The translations under genes and the position numbers were made by a program. A stretch of DNA of 64,000 nt from Phytoseiulus persimilis (Eukaryota > Arthropoda > Arachnida > Mesostigmata > Phytoseiidae): NCBI GenBank assembly GCA_037576195.1, contig CM075101.1, positions 2,232,001 through 2,296,000 of the forward strand, read 5' to 3'. Positions 35,041-44,432 of this stretch are shown here, piece by piece. Under the pieces are notes generated by a model. It was not told where the DNA came from and made no database searches. It was given only the letters and a program-made list of their open reading frames with translations. Position 1 is the first letter of the stretch; each line of letters begins with the position of its first letter.

Positions 35041-37484
35041 TAGGGCTGGACGTTCATCGCGGCATTTCAGCCGGGAATTCACGTCATGATCGCGGGTTTT
35101 TCTCGAGATTTCGCGGGCGCTGCGAAATCCACGGTGAATTGTGTGGGAGAGGGTGAAAGCCACCATGTTTCGTGGCAAGAGACACCTACCAGTACAAGGA
35201 GATCTTATATTTATTTCAAATTCTCGACCGACGAGAGGTTTAAGTATGATATCAAGGTGCACCTATCACAAGTCAAAGCACATTGTTCTGATATAATAAG
35301 TTGTACATGGAGAGGTTGTCGTCCTTTATCGAGCGTCTGTCGTCGCGAAGAACACCGGCATATTGGCTGTTGAACGGCACGCTCAGACACACAAGAGCTA
35401 TCAAGGAGAGCTCTGGAAACTGTAGTGAAGCACTGCACCAGAATCCAGTCGGATGGCTAGATGGGAGCAGGTCTTCAACTGTGGACAGGTACATTTGGAG
35501 CTCCGCCTTGGCCAAATAATTGTCTTCAAACCACGGCATATTGTCGAAGACGAATTTCGGGGAAATCCTGACCAGTTTTGCTCTCGATGGGTCGAACACG
35601 CGGCATGCTCGGAAGAAATGTGCAGCGGGATGTCGGAACTTCGCACTAGCATTCGCTGTCAGATAATGTCGTAACTTCGTCGAGAACTTCTGGAGTGCGG
35701 CGTTAGTGCATTCGAGATTATCTGCATGAGTTTGGAACGCATTGAAGCATTCAATGAGCAATGTCAGCTCGTCCATGACGAAGTGCGCACGAGTATCGTT
35801 GCTCTCATTTTTCGTCAGCGTTGCTATCAGATGGGGAACATACTTCTTCAGTTGAGCCAGTTGCTCTTTCACTTCGTAGGAGTTACACAAGCTCCCTATC
35901 GATGATATGGCTGAAATAGAAGTGCCGGAGACCTCACGTCCGAAGAACTCAGAATACTCGTCCAAATGATCGAGTCATAGAGGGCCGCTCTGAACCAGCT
36001 ATTCCACCTCGTGGCAACAGGCGTAGGAGACGGTTTAACGGGCTTAGCGTGATCATGTAAGAACTGCTTGAATCTCGCTTTCCGAGCCGGACACGCTGTG
36101 AAAGCCCTCTTGACAGAAGAAACTAAATTGTTGACCTCCTGGAATGATGAAGCCCACACTTCGTTCACGAGATTCGGAATATGGGCGAAGCAGGTCACAT
36201 GAACGCCATTGAGGAAAATGGCTTTAAGAGAGCATCGCCACGCCTTAGTCATGTAAGTCGCGTTATCCGTAACGAATGCGCTGATTTTCAAAGGTGGAAT
36301 CCTGTACTTCTGTATTACTTTCAACAACGAGTCAGCGATCGTCTTGAAATTCGTTACTTTGGATACGATGCACTCAAGTAAGAACGCTCCGACCTTGGTT
36401 TCTCCGGGTTCGCAGCATGGAACTGCTAGCACGTTCAGGATATAACGATCCTCCACGTCGGTTGTCTCGTCGCAGACGATTGCAACAGATTTCTTCTTCT
36501 CGAGAAGAGTTCGGAGATTCTCGACGTGGACATCGAAGGCTACGGGTAAATAGTTGCGGCGCAGAATACTTGCTGATGGTATCGATCCACAGGACCTCAA
36601 ATTGTTCTCCAGGAAGTTTTTCAGCGTGGGATTATCGAGAGTGTGCGACGAGACGTTGGCAGCAGCAAAGGCTTCGAGTAGACTCACGTGTGTGGCTTAT
36701 TGCTCCTCTTTCGCTCCGACGGATCTTCGTGAAGTTTCCACAAGAGTGGCCTGCAGTTTCGATTTCTCGGCTTCGGCGCTCCGGCGGTTTCGCTCCCTTC
36801 TTCCATGACCTGAACTCTTGAGATGTTTTGAAGAACTGTCTTTACGCTTGTAATCTACAGGGATACTGCATGTGGTGCAGAAAAGATGGTCAACCGTTGC
36901 ATTGTAAGTCCCGTTTGGGAGTTCCTCCGCCCGCATCCTGGGAGTTACGTGGATTGCCGCTTTAGCTGTTGACCTGTGTGCACTCATGCTTGCAGAGGCG
37001 TTGAGTAGGCTCCGTGGAGACAAGATGTTGCACTCGTTCGACTCTACATAACGACGACGTAGCCTGCGTGTCACAGCTTCCGAACAGCTTCGCCGCTCTG
37101 TTTACATTCTGACGGTCGTGATTGCCCGCGCAAACTCTCGACGACACGCGTCGATATAAAATGTGCTGGCAGAGAACGAGAGAGAGAGAGAGGGGAAGAG
37201 TGGGCGAACATCTCAACTCGGTGCGATACCGCTGAGCTTATTCGTGGCTTATTCTCGACCGGTCGCTCCAATTTTTCGTTAGTCTTTAGGGAATCGGTTC
37301 TCTCGATTCCATGGAACGCTGAAAACGGGTATTTTTTCACTTCAAGTACTTTTCACTTCGGGTAGAACTCCAGCGGAATTTCATCATCGCCGTTGAAGGC
37401 CGAAATTCGCGAAAGGAAGAAAACCCCGCGGTAATTCGCGGATATTGGCGCGGCCATCGCGGCCGCGACGAACGTCCAGCCCTA
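35041..37484 (-). mobile_element. Inner hAT element with transposase remnant, 2444 bp
   Basis: The inverted ends TAGGGCTGGACGTTC (from 35041) and, from the right, TAGGGCTGGACGTTCGTC (from 37484) are flanked by CTTGTTAA (35033-35040) and CTTATCAA (37485-37492), an 8-bp duplication with two changes. It sits inside the outer hAT, so it arrived later. It carries the CGGBP1-like transposase pseudogene on the minus strand. Confidence 0.87.
35273..37074 (-). pseudogene. hAT transposase pseudogene with CGGBP1-like zinc finger
   Basis: The N-terminal part (37074-36697) has a BED/CGGBP1-like finger: LFCTTCSIPVDYKRKDSS then HLKSSGH (C-x2-C...H...H). One in-frame TAA at 36697-36699 separates it from the core, 36687-35896, which has VAIVCDETTDVEDRY (first Asp) and ISAFVTDNATYM (second Asp). 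A frameshift lies near 35930-35965. The last part (35965-35273) runs to FPELSLIALVCLSVPFNS and RDDRRSIKDDNLSMYNLLY. The few residues between these, normally the dimerisation/ERxFS region with the catalytic Glu nearby, are deleted. Few lesions, so fairly recent, but dead. Related domesticated proteins include vertebrate CGGBP1. Confidence 0.85.
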
Positions 37485-38376
37485 CTTATCAACCAGAGCT
37501 CCTTGATGAAAATGCCGGAATCGAAAATGCCGCCCTGAGAGGTGCCCCCCGGTGCGGGCCGCACCCTCGCCTTGCCGCTAGCCACGCCGCTGCACGTGTC
37601 GTTTTCAGCCAGAGAGCTGGGATGGGTTCCCATCGGGGCTTCCCTTGTCATATTTTTCTTCAGACGCCATCGCCTCAGTTTACGTGGTGGGAACTAACTC
37701 ATCCAACTGCGGTTTAATTCGCCGCAGACACGTACTCTCCACAGTTAAGTCGGTTCGGCTTTTTATCGATGCGAGCTTCTTCGCAGCTTCAAAGCGCTTA
37801 CTCTCGATGTTGAATCTTCTCCTGAGTAGTTTTCGACGGAATCCGGCATGTACCTTCTATTCAGAAGCATTGCTGATCTCCCCGGGGTCCTCCTGAGCGG
37901 GCTCCACCTTGTCCTCGTCTTCTTCGCTGCTCTCGTTCGCCTTCGGGCAGTCGATGACCCGTAACGGGGTGACCACTATCAGTTCTGACCACCATCGTAG
38001 TGCTGCAAAGCTTCTCAGGCTCGATCACGACGTCGTGACTCTTGACTATCCTGCGCAGCAACGGAACCCACACGTGGTAACAATCTCTGTCGTTCACGTA
38101 GCCGAGCACGTAACCGAGTCGAACTTTTCTCGGAATTGCCTTGGAATATGAACCCCGCGCTCTGTTCCGAATATCCTCAAACGCTCGAGGCTGCCAAGCG
38201 GTTTCTCGTTCCACAGTTCGTGTGGTGTCTTGCCACTCTCGGTCAAACTTGCTTCTGCTCAGTTCTCCTGAAGATCGCTCCCAAGTCTCACCGCTAGGAA
38301 CATAAAATAATAACATTTTGTTCGCAGGGTCCAAGCTCCCGGTAGGACTGGCAAAGATCCTCTACAGTTGTCATAT

Positions 38377-38861
38377 TGTCATGAAGCTCAAGGAAGCCAC
38401 ATTCAGTCGAGGTACTCCAAAGACGACCGTATCTGGACAGGTAGCCAGAGAGCAGTCAGCGGAGACCACATGTACGTCACATGCAAGCGATTCTGTGCGC
38501 AAGACGTGTAGGGAGCGATGGTAAGGCGAGAGAGGAGAGATTGAATGAAAAAGAGACGACGAGACGAACACAGTGGAGTCGAATTGTGGACCCTCACGCC
38601 CGTCCCTTTCTTCCAACCCAACAGCCCTAGCTTTAGAGTTGAAGCGCCCAGCTCCGCTCGGAGAATAGTTGTGCCCTGACCCAGCGTCCCGTCCTTGCGC
38701 TAGCCAGCGTCCCAAGACCCCTCCGACCTCGCCCTTCCACGCTTCTGAATTGTGTCCGAGTAAGTTCGCCTACTTACTCCGGGAGCGACGGCCTATCCAT
38801 TCCCCAAGTCGCTGGGACGCCCTGTGAGCGAGCTTTAGCAGATAGCGGAAACCTCGTTACA
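38377..38861 (+). repeat. 5' LTR of TRIM-like element
   Basis: 485 bp, TG...CA ends, directly followed by the candidate primer binding site. Frames that appear open inside it on the minus strand are mirrored in the other LTR and are not genes. Confidence 0.87.
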
Positions 38862-39712
38862 ATTGGTGGAGATGCGATCGATCCGCCCTACGGTTGATCG
38901 AAATAACGTGTAAACAAGTGCTAGGATAAGCAATCGTAGGACAGCAGCCCAATACCCGTGGTCTTTCGTGCCAGAAGACAAGACTTCTTTACGAAGAGTT
39001 GAAAGTGCCGCGTCACCCCTCGGGGAGGAGCGCAAGAGAGCGCGAGCGCAGTTCACTGATTAGACCGAACCCAGTGCCCCCCCAAGCACGATACGTGCTT
39101 ATGAACCGAAAAATTAAGAATATTTCTTATAATTAAGAGAGATGTCGAATAATTTTATTCGAAAATACTTGACGGAAGAGGGAATGTACAACGAGCCCTG
39201 AACGATCAGAAACTCAAAAGCAGAACAATCATCCGTTCCAACCCGCCTCACAACGACCTAGTCCCTGACGTCCGATCCTGAACGATACGAATTGAATTCC
39301 CGAGTCAACCACTCAACGGCGCAACGTCCAGGACCCGCTGGAACGAACCTCATCGCCTTCGACCAGTCGCAACGCAAAAACCCAGTCAAGAAAATGGCTA
39401 TCGATCTCGGACCGAAACTCTTGATCGCCGAAACACTGCCCTACGGAACAACCCAAAAAGTTGCCAATTTTTTCAATGAGCAAGCTGTTCTCGCAACATC
39501 GCGTCTCGAGGCCTTCATCGGCAACCGAGACCAAGCGTGCACGTCTCACTTGTTACGAGAGGTGAACGCAGTCTACTAGCTAGAGCATCGGAGAACGACA
39601 GTGAAGCCGCACGCGAAAGAACAGGCAATAACGCAGGACCCCGCAATGGTTGACGAAGTCTCAAAGTTGAAAGCCCAAGAGCCGGGCCGGCTCCTCTCTA
39701 GGAGGGAGGCAG

Positions 39713-40197
39713 TGTCATGAAGCTCAAGGAAGCCACATTCAGTCGAGGTACTCCAAAGACGACCGTATCTGGACAGGTAGCCAGAGAGCAGTCAGCGGAG
39801 ACCACATGTACGTCACATGCAAGCGATTCTGTGCGCAAGACGTGTAGGGAGCGATAGTAAGGCGAGAGAGGAGAGATTGAATGAAAAAGAGACGACGAGA
39901 CGAACACAGTGGAGTCGAATTGTGGACCCTCACGCCCGTCCCTTTCTTCCAACCCAACAGCCCTAGCTTTAGAGTTGAAGCGCCCAGCTCCGCTCGGAGA
40001 ATAGTTGTGCCCTGACCCAGCGTCCCGTCCTTGCCCTAGCCAGCGTCCCAAGACCCCTCCGACCTCGCCCTTCCACGCTTCTGAATTGTGTCCGAGTAAG
40101 TTCGCCTACTTACTCCGGGAGCGACGGCCTATCCATTCCCCAAGTCGCTAGGACGCCCTGTGAGCGAGCTTTAGCAGATAGCGGAAACCTCGTTACA
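39713..40197 (+). repeat. 3' LTR of TRIM-like element
   Basis: 485 bp, differing from the 5' LTR at about three sites (for example near 38520, 38698 and 38815 against their partners), which points to a recent insertion. It is preceded by the polypurine tract at 39700-39709. Confidence 0.87.
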
Positions 40198-40202
40198 ATA
40201 TA

Positions 40203-41073
40203 CAGGGTGGTCATCGTTCTAACACCCCCTTATTAAGCTCAAAGCTCGGTGAAAAATCATCTGATCCTGGATTGTTTTTGAGCTCGATAGCTGGAAGGAT
40301 AGCGCATCTTTTTTCTCTTCGATTTTCGTGAATTTCGTGAATCGACTCAAAGATTAGTTTTTTTTTTCAACTTCTCTCAGAAAATTGATCGATAAACTTC
40401 TGAACTCGACCGATCATATTCGGAAGTGCCAAGGTCGACGCGGGTTAGGAGGCTGCTCAAACGCCCGGCAACTCCAGATTTCTAACTCAGGATCTGTAAT
40501 GAGGGCGAACAAACGATTCAACTTAGGGGTCGAGAGCGATCTCTTGACAAGATCACGTCCTCTTTGCACTCATCAGGGGAGCCGAACTCCAAAAAAGATC
40601 CGATGGCAAAAACATCTTAGATTGGTCCAAACCACCCGACAAGAAAGTTTATGGTTTGATAGGATCTGGCTCTCTCCGCCCGGAATCGAGCTCAGTGAGT
40701 TTTTCTCTCCGGAACACTGTGGGAGCTTTATTTTCGGAGGAAAGAAAAGTTACCGGATCGACCCAGCAATTCGCAAGCTGGGGAATTAGGAACAATCTAA
40801 GAACTTTCTGCCATACGGAAATTTCTCGGATTCGGCTTTCCTGAGGAGAGTAGGGGCGAATGCATCGAGGACGCGTTTTTTCAAGAGGCCAGCTCTCAAC
40901 GTCGACGTTGAAACGATCGGTCGCCTCCAGAAGTCTGTCGATCAGTTTTTTGAGAGAAGTTGGAAATGAAGAAAAGCAATCTTTGAGTCGATTTACGAAA
41001 TCCAATTTTTTACCGATTCACAAAAAAAAACAAGAGAGAGTAAGAAAGTTCCCGACTTACGATGACCACCCTG
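40203..41073. mobile_element. 871-bp mariner-like MITE (TA target)
   Basis: With the flanking TA (40201-40202 and 41074-41075) the ends read TACAGGGTGGTCATCGT on the left and its inverse ACGATGACCACCCTGTA on the right. The CAGGGTG start is shared with the mariner end at 18151 and the palindrome at 57506-58532. No transposase frame is present. It inserted 5 bp beyond the TRIM, at the edge of that element's target duplication. Confidence 0.85.
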
Positions 41074-41089
41074 TATGTGGGCGGCTGTG

Positions 41090-41302
41090 GTCCTTGACTC
41101 TTTGTAAAGTCGGTACAACTCGAGTGCGGGTCCTTTTCGCGCAGGATTGCGCTTCACTCCAGGCTTGAGAGCTGGGTGCGATTGTGTGCGGAACGAAAAG
41201 GTCGGCACGGAAAAATCGCAGCGGGAGGCCTTTAGTATGACGGTCGGAGCGGGTCGGATTTGGGAGTCGGTCATTGTCTCGAAAAAACATGGCCGTTCCG
41301 CA
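41090..41302. repeat. Interspersed repeat R1, copy 1
   Basis: Matches 56250-56440 in order: TTTGTAAAGTCGGTACA, TTCGCGCAGGATTGCGCT, GAGAGCTGGGTGCGA, TCGCAGCGGGAGGCCTTTA and CATTGTCTCGAAA. The family is unnamed. Divergence is moderate. No coding signal is convincing on either strand. Confidence 0.6.
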
Positions 41303-44247
41303 GTCAACCTGCTGGGGAAGAGGAGGAGCAGGAAAACCCGAGAGAACGAGCGGTTGGTAGTGTTGAGGTCTCTTGAGGACGATTTGAGGTTTTTCCACAA
41401 TAGGCATGCTTTTTCCGCAGAATGGAAGACGTGCAGCGCAGTGACTCCATCAGCTCACAATCAGCTCGACAAAGCCATTACCCCACAATTGAGTGGCACC
41501 GTCGGGAGGTGCGTCACCTCTGTGCTCCGCCTCAAGATGAGCCTCAAGTGAATGTTCGTTCTGTCGTGGTCCAACCAGTTCCCCAACGAGGGTTCCCAGA
41601 TGACTAGAAACTCTTTCAGAACGTGCTTCCAAGGGAACGGTCGGACAGTTTCTCCTTCTCCTCGAAGCCAGCCAGGAGACAAAGAGTGTAACGCGTTTCG
41701 GAGAGCGATGAATTCCATGCAATCTTATTGAGAGCGTCAAACTTGACTCATTCGCTCATCGTCTTACAGTGGAGGTGAAGGAACTGTCCTACGGCTTCTA
41801 GACGATGAAAAAAACAGCGCTTGTACCCCTCTTGTTCTCTAATCCGTGAAGGCACTCATGGTCACTCCATACTGATCTACCGCACTGTTTCCCGTCACAA
41901 GGGAAGAATGAATGGGGTTTAATCGCTCTGTACTTGGCTACCAGAGTCGCGTCCGGTCAGGGCTTTGTGCTGCGAGGCAGCTGGCGCGCTTCCGATCACC
42001 GCCGAGATTCAAAATCTTCCGGCGCTGACAATTGCGATCGCATTAATCTTCCTGGATCCACCGTCTGACCAATTCGGTTTCCGAAGTGTCGCCCGTGGGG
42101 TCCCTGCTCCCTCCCTGAGCTCTCGATCAAACACACAGCTCCCCTAATACTATAAGACCAACAGTCTTCCTGGCCACCAGGAAGCGCCGGCTTGTGATGC
42201 TGCCGCCGAATGAATATTGCTCATGTGCGGCTCCGAATCTAACGATAATTTCTGCTCAACACTGGAACTAATATTCTCAGCAAAATATTCCAAGAGTACT
42301 CTTTATCCAGGAGAAGTAGGTCGGAACTCGACGACAGCATTGCCAACGATCTTCCGCGATTGTACGCCCTGAGCAACGATAGAAAGCCTCCAAGAACCAG
42401 AGCGAAACCAGGGAACAGAGATTGGGGCTTTTGCCCTATCCTTGCAGTTCGAGAACCTTGTTCTCGATCATGATCTTGGGGAGCTTGATTTGGGACGGGG
42501 AAAATATAAACTCTGCGCGAGACACCCGTGCATTCTATTTTCCGGACACACTTCCGATAGTTCCGATAATCTACCGAAAGGAAGCTCGTTCCTTTCTTGC
42601 GACCCACTGGCCTGTATGCCCCAGTCTAGGCTCACGAGAATACAGCTTGGCACACTCAAGAGCCAACATTTTGAGCCGCCCGCCGTTCGGCTGTCTGCAT
42701 CTCCCCATCTCTCGGCTCCGTGTCACAGTCCCGGCGATCAGCTAATGAATGCATTCCTCCAGACGGAAAATGAGCCCGCTGAATGGGAGGCGGCCACAAG
42801 CGCTCAAAAAGTACCCAATGAATGCATTATTTAAAGGGACCGTGAGAGAGGCTCTGCAGGATAGAGCTGCAGAGCTCAAGCCGGCCGCCATCTTGGCGAA
42901 CGAATCTCAGCCGAGAGTCTCGGCGCTGCGGCGGGAAAGCGCAGGGGCAAATGAAAACCCTTTCAGAGCCCATGAAACGGAGAAACGCGCGACAGATTGC
43001 GATGTATTCCAGACCAGCCAAGAGGCTTCACCCGTAAGTTGAGCAACTGATGGGGAAATCGACCCTTAGCTCGCGGGGGGAAGTTTTTTTCTGGGCTGTC
43101 CTCGAGCCTTTGATGAAAACGATCGAAGAGAAAGACGGATGATCACGAGTAAGCTCGGGATGAACCGTATTTGGGCTGGTCCATCGACACGGCTGCAATC
43201 AAACTCTATCGCATTCCTCTATCTACGACTGCTGTCGCCTGCAGACACGAAGCGAACCCCAATCTTTCAGAGAGAGACGTTGAGCGATGACTAGACTCCT
43301 CCAGCAGGAGCGCGGCCAGTTACTCTGAGAATCTCTCGAGTACAAACTAATGGAAGTAAATCTGTTGCTGGTGATATTCATCAATCCTCATATGTGTGTT
43401 ATCCAAGATGCCCTCGGCGGATAGTTCGTAGTCGAGTCGATGTCGCTTCCATGTCTACTCTTCTTCGAAGAACGCTTCATTGGCGGATCAAGTGGCTCAG
43501 GGTTTCCATGTCAACTCCATTCCCCAGGATTGCACATCTCACTGATATTGATTCCAATCCCGGTTCGAAGTCATCTCATAATGTTAAAATATCGTATTTT
43601 GCTCTGGGGCCCTTTCTCTGAATGAATCCCAGCCCAGGTCAACCATGACGGCCCTGTTCGCCATCGAAAATCGCCTCTCTGATTCACTGTGAAGGCACCG
43701 TCGCTGATCCGTAGACGTGTTCATGATGAGAATATGTGAAGCAGGAATAGAAGGGATGTAGCAGGACAGCCTTGGCGCAGTCTCTCTCTTGTCTCCATCG
43801 GGGCCGCAGGAAGTTCCTCGTAGGCTGCTCCACATACGGCTTCATATAATAGGTTCCTTGATTCATCAGCCTCCTCCGTTCCGAGCGATGTAACCAAGCT
43901 ATCGCACTGAACTCTCGCCAGAGTCCGATGTTCTGTGAGCGATATTGCTATATTTCTCAGCTCGGAAGATCTCGTTGGAACACCGCCTACAGAACGCATG
44001 TTCCACGATGAATGCCAGGGAATGCTCATAGAAAAGAGGCAAAGCATTGATGATATCCATTTCATTTCCCAATAGGCTGGGTATCCAGCCTCGGCAAGCT
44101 CTCCGAATCGGCTTCTTTTCGAGTCTGCGCTTCGTCCGGCTCATCGCCAAGCTTCTACAGTCCGCAACACGAATTTATCGACACGCATTCTATGTGGATG
44201 ATTTCCGCACCCGCTGGATAACGAAGTCAGTGTTGCCATGGGAATTC
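41303..44247. other. No gene recognised; holds a short shared repeat
   Basis: About 60 bp at 42784-42843 (GGGAGGCGGC.ACAAGCGCTC through TATTTAAAGGGACC) recurs at 50398-50455. Both copies end with a TATA-like TATTTAAAGG, so they may be fragments of a promoter from a lost element. Nothing else in the interval is supported. Confidence 0.4.
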
Positions 44248-44383
44248 TGTTGTGTTCGACGATCAACTACAACGAAGCGTTCCCCGCGACGCTATAAAAG
44301 GAGCGGTCTACTTCGAATAAATGCTTGCTTGCCCATTCACTCTTCAAGTCTGAACGTCGTTGTCCTGATCCTATTCTGATACA
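44248..44383 (+). repeat. 5' LTR of gypsy-2, with TATA box and poly(A) signal
   Basis: 136 bp. TATAAAAG at 44293-44300 and AATAAA at 44316-44321 sit in the order expected for an LTR promoter and R-region end. It is identical to 48697-48832. Confidence 0.9.
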
Positions 44384-44432
44384 CCTCATTGGCGCAGTCG
44401 AGAACTTGAACAGTCTGCAAACCTGTCGAACC

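Larger units (their letters stand above)
34601..37592. mobile_element. Outer hAT element (non-autonomous) inserted in copia RT
   Basis: The left end CAGGGGCGTAGCTAGGCG at 34601 and the right end, read inward, CAGCGGCGTGGCTAGCGG from 37592 are inverted terminal repeats with a few changes. They are followed by similar GC-rich blocks. The flanks CATGTGTC (34593-34600) and CACGTGTC (37593-37600) are an 8-bp duplication with one mismatch. Removing the element joins two pieces of copia pol in frame. Without the inner hAT it holds only ~540 bp and no coding sequence. Confidence 0.87.
33505..38376 (-). pseudogene. Ty1/copia pol pseudogene, split by nested hAT elements
   Basis: Minus-strand order. 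The integrase-RT linker at 38334-37861 has VRLGYVLGYVNDRDCYHVWVP and VKSHDVVIE, the region between integrase and RT in copia pol. Then SSLAEND at 37620-37600 joins, across the inserted hAT nest, to TWELAERPIG at 34600-34570. RT at about 34525-33970 has FVQKFGIDHDEAFSPVARYD, FDVRTAFLYGYLHGEEVYLEQP and YVNDGLITG. The last is the active-site YVDD with its first Asp changed to Asn. A shortened RNase H tail at about 33720-33505 has VYSDADFAEDKRTRIS and NQLADAMTKPL. Frameshifts are numerous. gag and integrase are missing on the right, where the TRIM LTR begins at 38377. Confidence 0.88.
38377..40197 (+). mobile_element. TRIM-like non-autonomous LTR retrotransposon, 1821 bp
   Basis: Two 485-bp direct repeats, 38377-38861 and 39713-40197, begin TGTCATG and end GTTACA. 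Only about three base differences separate them. ATAT lies on both outer sides (38373-38376 and 40198-40201), a 4-bp target duplication. A putative primer binding site TGGTGGAGATGC starts 2 nt after the left LTR, and a polypurine tract AGGAGGGAGG (39700-39709) lies just before the right LTR, so the element is in plus orientation. The 851-bp interior has no gag or pol, only an unrecognised 95-codon frame (39292-39579). It fits a terminal-repeat retrotransposon in miniature, or a large internal deletion. Confidence 0.88.

Noticed and set aside
38371..38715. 114-codon minus frame, repeated at 39698-40051
   Set aside because: Both lie in the LTRs of the TRIM-like element and are copies of each other; not an independent gene family.
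39292..39579. 95-codon frame in the TRIM interior as gag
   Set aside because: No capsid or zinc-knuckle features; left as an unrecognised frame.
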